A DNA stretch of 64,000 nt from Anastatus disparis (GCA_017163975.1 JAFFSR010000352.1:248001-312000), one strand, 5' to 3'. Shown: positions 1 through 11,029, numbered from the stretch's first letter. The notes: generated from the sequence alone by a model not told the origin. A program made the numbers and translations.

Positions 1-751
1 AAATAAATTTTTAAAGCCTTGAAAAGTTTGAATGTCGTCTTGGTACACGTACCACCATTCATTTGCGTCTTTTTGTAATACGGTTTGTAAAAGTTGTAAA
101 GACTCTCTATCATTTAAGCCTTTTAGTGATACATAGTTTTCAAGTTCGTTAATGAATTTCATAGGTCTTTCTGTATTAGAACCTTCGTACTTCGGAAGAG
201 GTATTTTAATTTTATTCTGATTTGGCTCATTGCTCTGAGCATTTGCACTTCTTCTATCTATTATAACCTTTAATTCATCTATTCTCTCTTCATGTTCTTG
301 TGTTGTTTCATTAATTTTTTGTGTTAAATTATTTTGAACTTCTTCTATCAACCTTTCATTTTCCTTTCTGAGTCTCTTTATTTTCTTCTCTAAGCTCGTC
401 GTTCTCTGTTTTTAATTCTTCTTTATATTTTTCAAACGAATTGCTAAGGACGTTGTTATCATTTCGTAATTTTTTAAAAGCATCTGTAAGGACTTCTAAT
501 TGATCTTTTATTGTTAAATCCTTAATTTCATCTTCACTTAAATCTATCTGCATCAATCTATCCCAATCTCCAGAATTATTTACTGAGCTTTCCAACGTAT
601 TATTCTGATCAGATAGGGTTTTTAATTCATCTGTTACGGTTTGCATCCATTCTTTTAATTTCATTGGTATTAGCTGTTGTGTCTCTTCTGTTTCCGTAGT
701 TTCTTCGATTTCTTTCATGATAATATCCGATCTTCTTCTTTTGTTCGGCAT
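1..751 (-). pseudogene. LTR-retrotransposon gag fragment, running off the left edge
   Basis: The reading starts at 751 with a basic stretch (MPNKRRRSD), then an acidic, strongly heptad-like region that predicts a long coiled coil. The open frame stops at 356, but the next frame continues coiled-coil sequence from about 385 and leads into a capsid-like region at 1-200. That region has a KYEGSNTERP segment, a helix-rich part and a tryptophan pair (DANEWWYVYQDD), the pattern of retrotransposon gag capsid domains. The switch of frame around 360-385 is a frameshift, either mutation or, less likely, programmed. Gag would form the particle core of the element. The rest (pol) lies left of the window. 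The family (Ty3/gypsy-like) is an inference. Confidence 0.6.
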
Positions 752-1745
752 CTTGAATTTTGGTGTATTAACGCATGCAAATAAAAATATTACCCTTTAT
801 TTATTAAATAAAGAAATTGAATTAACTGATTTATCGTTCCAAAAATCTATAATTATATGTATTAGTACGTTTATTTGTTTAAATTCAATAACTATTCAAA
901 ATCTACTTTATAATCAAATTAATAAATAAATTAATTCAATTTGTAGAAAGATTATGCAATTTTATAATTATTTAAATAATTTATAAAAGATATTTTATAA
1001 TCAAGTATTACGCTTTCATATTTGTTTTATTTTCAATTCTCTGTACTTATTGTAAGATGCTACTGTATAATTCTTTTTCGTTTATATGCAAAGCTTATAA
1101 TATGCTCATATTTTCCATTGTACTGTTTCAAATTGATTCAACTTCTCCAATTATTATTTTAAAATATGAAACGAGTCATTGCCACGCAACCCATACTAAC
1201 GCGATTAAAAATCATACAACTTAAGCACTTAATTATTAATTTAATTTGCTTTCATAATTGAGATTACCATTTATTATAACCCAAAAATTGAAAACACATG
1301 CGAAAATGTCATTGCTTCAAGTTGATAACCCCTATATTCACTACAAAATTTCAGGTTGCGCACTACTGCTCATTCTCATATGTTTAAATTTTATTTTAAC
1401 TGTTATATCAAAATTATATTTCAATCTAATATTTTAAATCAATTCAACACAGTATCGCTATTTGTCCTTTGTTTACCTTTTGCTTTTAATCTCACTACCT
1501 TACATTGTTTTGATATACAAACATTGAAATTGGCTCGGAATTTGTCGACTTTTATGTCGTGAAAATTTTAACATGTACTGGAAATAATATTTCAAAATTA
1601 TATTTCTTTAAATTTAAACTTTTTTCCCAGCCTATTTCATTGCTTTTTATAATTCTTTATGCTTTATTTAAGCCTTTCTTTCTTTTTTTTTTTTCTTATT
1701 TTTAATATTTTTTTTTCATTTTTTATTGTTTTTTATAATTTATAT
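752..1745. other. AT-rich spacer, no gene seen
   Basis: Between the two minus-strand coiled-coil ORFs of the retroelement I see only A/T-rich sequence with short chance ORFs and homopolymer runs. It may be decayed internal sequence of the same retroelement. Confidence 0.5.
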
Positions 1746-2177
1746 TTAATTACTTGTAATTTTTCGATATAAGAAGTCTATTTCTTCTTCTAACTCATGG
1801 ATATGCTCTACCATGAGTGGCATATTATGGTTAAATCTGTGTTTCAATTCTTTTAAGCAATTTATTATTTTTTTTTCATTTTCTTTACCTTTATTTGCAT
1901 CTATAGTTACATGCTCTAAATTATTCTCTAATTTTTCTATTTTAATTTTCATAAATTGTATTTCTTTATTTTGTTCCTCAATTTGATTTTTTACTATTAA
2001 TAATATGTTCTCTAATTCTTTTTTATTAATTACAATGAATTCATTTTTTTGATTATTTTTACTATTTTGTAACAATGTACATTCTATTTTTTTTTTTAAT
2101 AGATAACATTTCTCATTGTAATTATTTTGTTTTTCTAATGATTTCTTTATAAAATCACAGACTTTAGTTTCAATCAT
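1746..2177 (-). CDS. 143-aa coiled-coil protein of the LTR element, function unknown
   Basis: An uninterrupted 143-residue frame from ATG at 2177. It is rich in Lys, Glu, Asn and Ile, with few aromatic residues and heptad-like spacing of Leu/Ile through most of its length (for example the stretch around LENILLIVKNQIEEQ), so it predicts a long coiled coil. There is no zinc knuckle, signal peptide or membrane segment. It lies between a primer-binding-like site (2466-2483) and the gag frame (751), on the same strand, so it is probably an upstream ORF or the 5' piece of gag. It could also be an unrelated AT-rich chance ORF, since composition alone favours long frames here. Confidence 0.35.
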   Translation of the reverse strand: MIETKVCDFIKKSLEKQNNYNEKCYLLKKKIECTLLQNSKNNQKNEFIVINKKELENILLIVKNQIEEQNKEIQFMKIKIEKLENNLEHVTIDANKGKENEKKIINCLKELKHRFNHNMPLMVEHIHELEEEIDFLYRKITSN

Positions 2178-2465
2178 TTCTTAACTTTATTCTTTTCTCT
2201 TTTTTTTTTTTAACGAAAAACAATAATTACATAAACCTAATTTATTACTAGTATTAAATTTATTTTTAATCTAACCTAAATGTTCGAAAAAGAATTATAC
2301 GGCATTTGTATATGTGTATTACCGTATGCCCGCCATTTTGACGTCTTGGCGTTTGTTTTATTTTATTATATTACAGAGAACGCAAAACTGTAGCTTTTAC
2401 ACCAGTTGGCTTGATAAAAAAAAATTTTACATTACATGAAAATACAAACTCATGCGTGAGTTATT

Positions 2466-2483
2466 CAAATACGGAGGGCGCCA
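2466..2483 (-). other. Candidate tRNA primer-binding site
   Basis: On the minus strand the sequence begins TGGCGCCCTCC, three bases after a CA. TGGCGCC is the usual start of a retroelement primer-binding site (complement of a tRNA 3' end). It precedes the coiled-coil and gag frames on the same strand, as expected. Only the first 8 bases are diagnostic. Confidence 0.4.
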
Positions 2484-2486
2484 AAT

Positions 2487-3371
2487 TGTGACCTACTACC
2501 GTTCCCTAACCCTGAAAAGGTCGCACAAAGTGCGCATATAAAAGGAAAAAAGGAAAAGGTATAAGGTAATCGAAAGCTAGACCCGTTTTTAGTGTAGCGT
2601 CATGCTGCATCTAGTCCGGGGTCACTTTGCTTATATATAAGTCGTTATTTAAATGCCTCTTATAAGCCAAATACACAAAGACTTATAGTCTTGTAATGTG
2701 CCTTAAATTATTTCAATAAAATAACTTTAAATCAATGTATCACTTATCAGTAACACCATAAGGAACTAATTTATATAGAATACTTTACACGTTCACTAAA
2801 ACATTATAGAAATAAAAATATACTAATTGAATTCACTACAATAAAATTCTAAGTTAGATAAAGGATTTATTCCGTTATAACTGCTACCGGTACAGAGCTG
2901 GTGGTTATCCAGCTCTTCGCAGACCTGCAGTATAACCGGAAAACAATCAAAGGTAGAAGGTATTTAAAGTTAAAAATATACTTTATTGTAGAAGGCTGGC
3001 CAAAGAGTGCCGTACAAAATTTTCGACGACGACTACATCGCTCTCGCTTGAGCCGCCGTCGCCGCTATCTTCCTCCTCTTCGATTTATTGGTATTGTGGG
3101 GAGAGATCTGTTCTCATTTTAGATCTCGCTCTGCGCGAGACCACCTTTTCCATTTAATGTCTCTTACACGGAGTCTCTCCTCCTCGAATCCTCTATACTG
3201 CCTAAAGAGGGGAGAGATCTTCATTATTTGTCTGTATTATAATACAGGTGCGCTTATATGTGTGCTAACGTGCGAAACTCTACACGCATGGATCAGCACA
3301 CATATAAGCGCGTACATATACTCTTATATTAATTTCTATCTTGCGCATCGGTATAACATTTAATTGTTACA
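2487..3371 (-). mobile_element. Candidate 5' LTR of the left-edge retroelement
   Basis: Read on the minus strand the segment could begin TGTAACAATTA at 3371 and end CA at 2487, just before the primer-binding-like site. It holds AATAAA signals on the minus strand near 2870 and 2981, and GC-richer blocks unlike its surroundings. The partner LTR is outside the window, so neither boundary is verified. The inner edge is better supported than the outer one. Confidence 0.3.
3250..3311. repeat. Hairpin with 17-bp arms
   Basis: Arms 3250-3266 and 3295-3311 are reverse complements (core CTTATATGTGTGCT) around a 28-base loop. It lies in the candidate LTR, upstream of a second hairpin. Confidence 0.7.
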
Positions 3372-3395
3372 CCGCGCCGATGCGCAAGATAGAAA
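3333..3395. repeat. Imperfect hairpin with about 25-bp arms
   Basis: CTATCTTGCGCATCGGT at the left is mirrored at the right (ACCGCGCCGATGCGCAAGATAG, with a 3-base bulge) around a short AT loop. It marks the outer edge of the candidate LTR. Confidence 0.7.
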
Positions 3396-3746
3396 GAGAC
3401 GCGACATCGTTTTAATCTTTTCGCTTTTAATACCAGCGTTAAGTTTTTAAAGAGAATAATTATGATTTTCTATTCCTTTTATTTTATTCTTTTTCTTTTC
3501 ATGTTCTCTCTCAAATCATAATGCATTTGCGTACCTTATTCTTTAGAATTTAGTCGCATGATTACGTAGAGTCACAGAGTTTTAACATTTAGTTTTTGTA
3601 TGCAATTTTCAAAAGTGCATATCTGATGCAATTTTGATATTTCAGCAAAATAAAAAAATACGTATACCCTTTTTTTTAGGGTAGAATAACATACTCCATT
3701 AGCGCAGTAATTGGTGACTTGAGTGTATACTGACTGTTCGATTTGA

Positions 3747-6700
3747 AATGGAATCAGCCTTATAAAGTTTAACGAATTGAGCAATAATGATATTCATTAT
3801 TGGTTAGATATGTGTGATTCTGCTGTTATCGAATTAAACGAAAAAATTGCTCAACCTAACCTCACAAGAGGAGAGAAACAGAAATGTCAAACTTGTATGA
3901 CACATCTTTCGTGCATGCAAGTTCAGTTGGAACAACATCTTAACCAAGAAGGTAATCTAGAATCTGAAGAAACAGAAGCTATAGTCGAGTGGCGAGAAGT
4001 AGAGTCAGCTTTTCAAAATCGAATTAGAACTGGTGTAGTGGTGAATATCAAACATGTGGACATTCTTAATTTTTTGAGTGATGCACAAAAACGTTTTAAA
4101 GTTAAGGTTCAGGCGTGCTTAAAAGAATATAATGCGTTAAAAATAAATTCTGATTTCATTTCTGAATTTTCTGTGCAGAAAAATACTTAGGAATTAAATG
4201 ATACTAAATATTTGACAAGTGAAAGTGCTACAGTATACATGTCAACTGATTTAGAGGAATGGTTTAAAGATAATATCAAAGAGCCTATTCTTACGCAAAT
4301 AGAAGAATTTCAGGAAAAGGATTCAGGATGGACTTTGAAGAGAATAATAAGTTTGTGTATAAATATGAAAAAATATTCTTCTTTGAAGGGTAGTTCTTGT
4401 ATACCTCTAACAAAGTTTATAGGAAATAAGAAAGCGTGGGTTAATGTTCGCAATAATGACAATCAGTGTTTCAAATATGCTGTACTTTCCGCATTATATC
4501 CTAGTAACCGTAAACCTCAAAGAGTGGATCATTATCTCCTGCATAATAATAAGCTGAAGTTTGATAAAATTGAATTTCCAGTAAAAATTAAAGATATTCC
4601 GAAATTCGAAAAATTAAATAATAATATTTCAATAAACTTATACATGTTGAAAAAGTATGGTCTGAAGTGTGAAGTATCACCGTGTCATATTACATCAGAA
4701 AAAAAGGTACAACATGTCGATTTGCTCATTATTAAAGATTTCTACATAGATGGGTATGAAGAAAATAATGATGCTGATGATGGAGGCATGCTTTGATATC
4801 ATTATGTTTAGATTAAAAACTTGTCTTAACTTCTGGGTTCTTAAGTGTCTAAAAGCCATATAAAATCTTACCATTGTGAGAGGTGTTTACGAATTTTTTA
4901 TAGTGAAGAAAGATTCGTAATTCATGAAAATAATTGTAAAAATTAAAATAAATGTAGAATAAATCTGCCCGACTCGAAGAATAATATTCTCAAATTCGAA
5001 GATTACAGCAAGAGTGAAAAAGTTCCTTTTGTTATTTATGCAGATTTTAAATGTTTATTGAAACCTACAGATAGTGAGAAGGCTTTTCAACTTCATGAAG
5101 CATACAGTATTGAATACTACATGAAATGTAGTTTTGATGATAAATTATCTTATTATAAATCATACAGAAGTATTAATGAATGTGAAGAGACACCTGCAAA
5201 ATGGTTTGTTAGAGAATTGTAATTAATCGGTGAGAAAATTGATGAACTCTACAAAAATCTGAAACCAATGAAACTTACAGATTTAGAATAATTGTCTTTC
5301 CAGAGGTCAACTAATTGTCATATATGTAGAAAACCAATCCTTGCCGAAGAACTTGCAGTACGAGACCATTGTCATCTCACAGGGCGGTAAGTTATCCAAT
5401 TGGTTGTAATTAAATAAAGAAAATTAATTTGGTTGTTTTACATTTATTTTTTTTTAGTTTCAGAGGTGCAGCTCATAATTCATGTAATTTCAATTATAAG
5501 ATTTCAAGATTCATTCCTGTTATTTTTTATAATCTTAATTATGACACTCATTTTATTCTGAAAGAAATCGGGACTTCTACATTGATAAAGGGAAGAATGA
5601 CTCCAATACTTCATAATAAAGAGAAATACATTCCTTTCACAAAATATATGGATAATAGTGACATCAATTTTAGATTTATAAATTCTTGGCGTCTTCTACC
5701 ATCATCATTGGTGAAGGTTGCATCATATCTTGAAAACGTGCCAATTGCAGTGAGAGAATTTCAATTAGATGGATTTAGAGATGCTAAGATAAATATTTTT
5801 AGACGGGAAGGTGTATTTCTGTACGATTTTGTGGATGGATTAGATAAACTGTTGTCCACAAAGCTGCCAGAAAAAAAGGACTTCTATAATAAACTAACGG
5901 ATTCTCATATAGCTGAAAAAGATTATAAGCACGCTGTTTAAGTTTGGAATGAATTCAATATAAAAACTTTAGGAGAGTACTCGAATTTATACTTAAAAAC
6001 CGATGTTTTGCTATTGGCTGACGTCTTCGAAAGTTTCCGAGAGACCTCTCTTAAAGCCTACGATTTATGTCCTGCTTATTTCTACACAACTCCAGGCTTA
6101 ACGTTTTTAGCAGCTCTTAAAATGACGAAAGTAGAATTAAAACTTTTGACAGACATTGACATGCTTATGTTTATCGAAGCAGGTATCCGTGGAGGAATAA
6201 GCCAGTGCTGTAACCGGTATGCGAAGGCAAACAATCCATACATGGGTCCTTCATATGACGAAAATCAGAAAAAGAAGACTCTTCTATATTTTGATATTAA
6301 TAATCTTTATGGTTGGGCGATGATACAACATTTACCAATAGAAAAATTTAAATGAATTGATTATGAAACAATGCCAAATTTCTGCAATACACCGCCAGAT
6401 TCGGATATAGGCTATATTGCTGATGTGGATGTAGAATAATCCATGTGGAAATCCATGATGAACATCGGGATTTACCTTTTTGTGCAGAACATCGTCCATC
6501 ACCAGGCTCAAAACAAACAAAACTATTCACTACTTTGGACAATAAGAAAAGGTATGTCATACATTATCGGACGTTTAAACAAGCGTTACATAATGGACTT
6601 GGATTAAAGAAATTACATAGAATTTTAAGTTTTGAACAAAAGGCTTGGCTCAAACCTTATGTTGAATTAAATACCAAGAAGAGGAAGCAAGCGAAGAATG

Positions 6701-7486
6701 AGTTTGAAAAACTTTTCTATAAATTGCTTATTAACTCTGTATATGAAAAGTGCATCGAACGAGAGCGGTCACGTGTTGATGTGCGATTAATAAATAAATT
6801 TACAGGCAGATATGGAGCAGAAGCACTCATAGCTCAACCAAATTTTCACAGTCGTGCAATTTTTTATAAAAATTTGGTAGCTATTCAGCTAAAGAGAACG
6901 AGTATCACAATAAAAAAAACCTATATACGTTGGCTTTTCCATCCTTGATTTATCAAAAACATTGCTATATGAGTTTCATTACTCATATATGAAACAGCGA
7001 CTAGGACACAAATGTAAACTTCTATATACAGATACAGATAGTTTAATATATGAAGTTGAAGACATTGATATGTATCAAACAATGAAAGAAGACATTCACA
7101 AATTTGATACTTCTGATTATGCTTAAAATAATCAGTTCAATATTACACGTGTCAATAAGAAATTTCCTGGATTAATGAAAGATGAATGCTGTAGCAAGAT
7201 TATGTCTGAATTCATAGGTTTGCGGAGTTAAATGTACAGTATTTTGGTTGATGGAGGAGACACAGTTAAGAAAGCTAAAGGTATCAAATCTAACGTTGTG
7301 AAGAAAACAATTACTTTCGAGGATTACCGAAGCTGTCTTCAGGATCTTGTCATTATACACCGTGAACAGTGCAATATTCGATCAAAATTACACACAGTGC
7401 ATACTGAAAAGCAAAGAAAAATTGCACTCAGTCCACACGATGATAAAAGATTTTTATTGCCAGATAGTACAGACACTTTACGATGA
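3747..7486 (+). pseudogene. polB: Polinton protein-primed DNA polymerase B (broken)
   Basis: It would replicate the element by protein priming. An N-terminal region (3777-4187) of unknown role is separated from the next open part (4212-4796) only by one in-frame TAG at 4188. A Cys/His finger (HCERCL...HENNC) follows at about 4870-4940. The exonuclease motif I region at 5035-5050 reads YADFK, so the usual acidic residue after Phe is lost. A treble-clef/HNH-like Cys-His motif (CHIC...RDHCHLTGR) spans an intron at 5387-5457. Polymerase motif A ([10 protein letters not shown]) is near 6292-6320, motif B near 6710-6760 (NSVYEKC, with Glu where Gly is usual), and motif C ([10 protein letters not shown]) is intact near 7025-7055. 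Stops or shifts occur at about 4188, 4797, 5220, 5290, 5939, 6353, 6430, 6947, 7123 and 7229. The start is unresolved: the frame is open from 3747 but has no ATG. Confidence 0.9.
5387..5457 (+). other. 71-nt GT-AG spliceosomal intron in polB
   Basis: The coding sequence stops after HLTG and the first two bases of an Arg codon at 5386. GTAAGT follows, then 71 bases ending in a T-rich tract and TTTTTAG at 5457. Joining 5386 to 5458 completes the Arg codon and restores the conserved motif (RFRGAAHNSCN) in frame. Both the motif continuity and the consensus splice sites support a real intron. Confidence 0.85.
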
Positions 7487-7513
7487 GATTATTTTAGAAT
7501 TGAACAGATACAG

Positions 7514-8074
7514 ATGGCGCGAGCTGCACTTGAAGTAGAGAGGGAATATGCAAGAAAAATGGCTGCTGAAAAAGAGCAGGAGGTGGAAAAGAAGAGGGGA
7601 CACAAGTATTCAATAAAAATAGAGTAACGCAAGTGGGGATGGATGTTACAGAGCATGGAAGAGAGAGGGAAATCGAGAGGGGGGATAAATTCAATAAAAA
7701 CAGAGTAATGCAAGTGGAGATGAATGATACAGAGCATCAGAGAAAGGGGAAAATTGAGAGAGGGGATGAACCATCCAATAAAAATAGTGCACTGCAAGTG
7801 GGGGTGACACTTTATGGCAACCAAGGTGAGCAAATCATTATTGAGTATGACGTCTTAGAGGAGTTCATGCATGACTGGGATCCATCAATAGAGGGGATAA
7901 GTTCTGAAGAAGGTAAGAGAAGGGATTTATTACGAGTGGCGATGGAAAGGGCAGAAATCGAGGGGGAGGATGGGCTATATATATCAAGGGACGGAGCATG
8001 ATGAGGAGCACATTCAAGTAATCAAAGCGCTTGAGAACGATCAACCTCCTACTAAGAAACCAAGAGTCTACTAA
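7514..8074 (+). pseudogene. Polinton-associated repeat protein with C-terminal basic motif, unknown function
   Basis: This follows polB. It starts at ATG 7514 (MARAALEVEREYARKMAAE, a charged helix) and stops at 7625. The coding sense continues in another frame from 7630 to 8001, then returns to the first frame and ends PPTKKPRVY at 8071, a lysine/arginine motif resembling a nuclear localisation signal. The middle contains about 2.4 copies of a 27-28-codon repeat (see 7611-7800), rich in Glu, Arg and Lys. The two compensating frame changes suggest indels in the repeat. No enzyme domain is visible. Its position between polB and the 76-aa gene suggests a replication or core role, but that is inference only. 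Confidence 0.55.
7611..7800 (+). repeat. In-gene tandem repeat, units of 81 and 84 bp
   Basis: Units begin CAATAAAAAYAGAG at 7611 and 7692 and a partial third begins at 7776. Each continues GCAAGTGGRGATG and then a purine-rich GAGAGGGG stretch. Unit lengths are multiples of three (27 and 28 codons), so copy-number change keeps the frame. Confidence 0.75.
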
Positions 8075-8082
8075 CTAATAAT

Positions 8083-8166
8083 GTAAGTTTACAGTACAAT
8101 TTTTTTCCTAATAAAATATCATCTTTGACAGAAATTTTTATTTTCACTTTTTCTTCTTGATTTCAG
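8083..8166 (+). other. Candidate 84-nt intron just upstream of the 76-aa gene
   Basis: GTAAGT at 8083 and a T-rich tract with TTTCAG at 8161-8166, one base before ATG 8168. It would be a 5' UTR intron, since a stop codon (8072-8074) of the previous gene lies before the donor. It resembles the polB intron in size and splice sites. Confidence 0.5.
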
Positions 8167-8167
8167 A

Positions 8168-8398
8168 ATGGATTTATCAACACTTAATAAGATTGCTGGA
8201 AGCGACTTCTTACCAAGGAAAAAAGTTACAGACTCGGAAAAAGATCCCCAGTACATGGTAACAGCACTTAAAGAGGTAAAGACACGATATGGTGTCAAGA
8301 TTGTAGTAGAATTCGAGCAAAGTTTTCAAGTATTCCTTCCAGAGAAGATTTCATCAGCAATTCTAAAAGATGAAGAATTTTTTTTACAAATTCTGTGA
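8168..8398 (+). CDS. Conserved 76-aa Polinton protein, possible OB-fold
   Basis: An intact frame, MDLSTLNKIAGSDFLPRKK onward, ending at a TGA. The middle alternates hydrophobic and polar residues in strands (YMVTALKEV, GVKIVVEFEQ, FQVFLPEKI), which suggests a small beta-rich, OB-like fold of the kind used in single-stranded nucleic acid binding. The fold suggestion is inference. It has no signal peptide or membrane segment. It lies at the end of the plus-strand replication gene group, converging with the minus-strand integrase. Unlike its neighbours it has no stop or frameshift, though the last residues may be truncated. Confidence 0.55.
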   Translation: MDLSTLNKIAGSDFLPRKKVTDSEKDPQYMVTALKEVKTRYGVKIVVEFEQSFQVFLPEKISSAILKDEEFFLQIL

Positions 8399-8650
8399 TG
8401 GAGCAAACAAACTACGTTTTGTAACTTATTGTAACTTGTATATAATAATACATGAATGAATAAAAATATGTTAACATTATACATATGTTTTTTTATTTAT
8501 CATCACCGCCTATAGTTATAATAATATTGAATTACCATAATAAAATATATTACAATATTCTATTTAAATATATCTAAATAATATAAACAAAATACAATTC
8601 AATTTTTTTATTCATTTCATTATTAGATTGAAAAATACATTTTAATTTTT

Positions 8651-9588
8651 TCAAACAATCTCATTTTTATATATCCAACTTTTATGTTTGTTACTTAGAC
8701 CTAACCACTTAACATATACACGTTTACCACTTTTCTTTAAAACCTTTTCTACTAAATAAATTTCTGGATACATAGTATTTTGAATTTCCGTTTCATAAAA
8801 GCCACCGGAGACTGATTCATCATAATAATCTTTGACGTGATAAGTTATGGGATTGGTTTTCACAACTCTTGTTATTGTGAAAATTTCAGTTGACCAATTT
8901 GGAGCATAATCTTTTTCAAAAACTTGTTTTATCTTACTTATTCGCACTTAATTTCCTACTTTGAGTTTTGGTTTTTTCACAGGTCTTTTGTCAGTTAGGT
9001 AATTTTTCTTGATTTCTTTTTCATTTATCTTCGTAACGTTTTCAGGCTCAATTCCTATTGTCCGATGTTTTCTTGAATTGTATGCTTTCACTAACTTAGG
9101 TAGAATATCCAACCATTTATGATTCCTTGTTTGCTGAATTCTAACCACATTGCAATTTTGAAAGTTCTATTAAAGCGCTCACATATGCTTGCATGAAGAT
9201 TACTATGTGAAGAATAGTGATTTATCTTGTACTTTTCCATAAGATTCTGAAAGTTTGAATTGTAGAATTCTTTTCCTTGGTCAGTTGGTGAATTCGATAG
9301 CACCCGTCCTTGTTTTAATATTGACTTCATAGCTGGAGTAACATCATTGTCACTCTTCGATTTGACTAGTACAGCCCATGCATACCATGAAAATATATCT
9401 ATGACAGTTAGTAAGTGGCGAAAACCTTTGTTCTCCTTAAAATAAGGTATCATTTCCACAAGGTCAGCTTGCCAAATCTCATCCAATCCGTGTATGTCAT
9501 ATTTTCTTCGCTTGCACCTTCGATGTGCTGGTTTATGTAGTTCTCCAACTACTCTTAGACGTTCCATCTTAAACTTCAGCTTTAGCAA
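8651..9588 (-). pseudogene. int: Polinton integrase (retroviral type) with chromodomain-like tail
   Basis: It would insert element DNA into the host chromosome. The catalytic core has the first Asp in WQADLVEMIP, the second in PTDQGKEFYN and the Glu in ICERFNRT, with 33 residues between the last two. Flanking conserved stretches are DIFSWYAWAV and HRTIGIEP. The C-terminal part (8651-8760) reads VEKVLKKSGKRVYVKWLG, a chromodomain-like module that could tether the integrase to histone marks. One frameshift near 9120-9150 and one in-frame TAA at 8948-8950 break the gene, while the catalytic triad is kept. The start could be ATG 9588 or the internal ATG at 9567. It overlaps the end of the upstream gene (stop 9569-9571) by up to 20 bases. 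Confidence 0.9.
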
Positions 9589-9962
9589 TATCCGATTGTC
9601 TATTCATTTCTTTAATTATATATTCAATACTTGCGAAATTTCGTTGAGTCATATCATAAAGAGAAGTTAATTTCTCGTCCATTTCTGTTTTATATATTTA
9701 AACTCTGTTCTCATATTTTTGTATAGCTTTAGCAACTTCTATAATTTTGGAAGATAAGAAATCAACTTCTTTCTGTAGGATATTATTTAGTGAATTCAAA
9801 CTAATCGCATCATTTGGATGATTAGCCTCTCTAGTATTGCAAAGCCGCTTATTTATTTTCTAAATCAAAATAACCATCTGATGTAACATTGAATCCAATA
9901 CCTCGAGGACCACAACACACTTGCGAGCCCTCAAGTTTTCTTCCAAACACATCGAGACTCAT
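9569..9962 (-). pseudogene. Polinton coiled-coil protein, unknown function (broken)
   Basis: From ATG 9962 the frame encodes a short folded N-terminus (MSLDVFGRKLEG, then PRGIGFNV) and stops near 9857. Coding sense resumes in another frame with a long helical, heptad-like region (NNILQKEVDFLSSKIIEV) and ends at 9569. A second in-frame stop lies near 9700. The small N-terminal head plus coiled coil resembles a fibre or scaffold layout, but that is inference. It lies between the integrase and the 10-kb protein on the same strand, with short spacing, suggesting co-transcription. Confidence 0.6.
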
Positions 9963-9993
9963 GTTACTACTATTGATTTGAAAATTGTTTACG

Positions 9994-10986
9994 TCAATAT
10001 ATATGTCCGGCTTCACGTAATTCCTCTATAATTGATTGGGTTTTATTATTGTGATTATTATTTTCAGCAGATCGTTCGGCTATTAATAATCGCAGTCTTT
10101 CGACAAGCTCATTTGAATCATTCCAGTAGACTAGATCTATGGAAGTATTCTTTTTTGCTATTTTATATTTAGGTATGAGACCCTCTTCGCTGGTAGACAT
10201 TCTACTGCAATCACTGCGGAACATTGGTGCTATGATTTTTAAATATTTTCTACTCTTCGAAGAGCGTATATTCTCATTTTTGCTATGTCTTTTTCTATGG
10301 GCATTTGTTGCTTCCAGGATAATGCGATAGTTCTTGCAATCTGTTGTACTTAAAAGATAATCATCTGGTTCTTTTTTAAAAAGCAATTCCATTAGACCAC
10401 TGCTTTTAAGAAAACTTAAATCTTTTACTTTTATTATTTTATCATTGAATTGAATTTGTGAATCACGTATCATGTATACCCCACTGACTTTTCTCACTCC
10501 GTATAAGTCATCGATTTTGCTGTGGCTTCCATTTAGCATTGATAAAAAGTTTGTCGGTTCATTTCCTTTATGCGCAAATACAAATGGTGAATGTATAGAT
10601 TTGAATGATGAATTTGCAGAATTGAATGATGAATTTGCAGAATTGAATGATGAATTCATCGAAGAAAAATCATCGCCATTAGAAGCATGATTATCAAACA
10701 CAGGACCCGAGTCATTAATATCGTATACAATATAACTTGATTTATCGAATCTCAATCTTTTTTTTGCCGATTTTCTGTTACTGTCTATAGCCGGAATGTG
10801 GTTAGAACGTGACATACTTTCAGTTTTCCGAATCGACAAGCTTTTCAAGTAATGTAATAACTGGTTTTAAAGTACCACCAATAACCTTTTCAAAATTATT
10901 TTTTAATAAAGAGTAATTTTATTAATAGCCTCACGTGCTTGTAAGAGCTCACTAAGAACATTTTTTTCTTTCTTAAAGTCAGGCAT
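9994..10986 (-). pseudogene. Conserved insect Polinton protein of unknown function (DUF8207-like)
   Basis: The likely start is ATG 10986 (MPDFKKEKNVLSELLQAR), with frame changes between 10920 and 10850 before the long open part that runs to 9994. The open part has a Ser/Asn-rich low-complexity linker with three copies of a 7-residue repeat (SSFNSAN). A conserved domain follows (DLYGVRKVSGVYMIRDS, GLMELLFKKEPDDY, then a Lys/Arg-rich stretch) and a conserved end (ELVERLRLLIAERSA, IIEELREAGHIY). I recall this domain as common in hymenopteran Polinton-type loci, possibly the family called DUF8207. The name is from memory and the function is unknown. It probably belongs to the virion or packaging module, given its neighbours. 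Confidence 0.65.
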
Positions 10987-11029
10987 GCTGACAAGGTGCT
11001 CTCTACAATAGAACTGCAAAGATTAAGAT

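Noticed and set aside
2901..3363. Arg-rich ORFs at 2.9-3.4 kb
   Set aside because: They fall in the candidate LTR, have no recognisable domain, and the GC-rich repeats explain the open frames.
7347..7833. Minus-strand and alternative-frame ORFs over 7347-7833
   Set aside because: They are shadows of the polymerase end and the purine-rich tandem repeat in the repeat protein gene.
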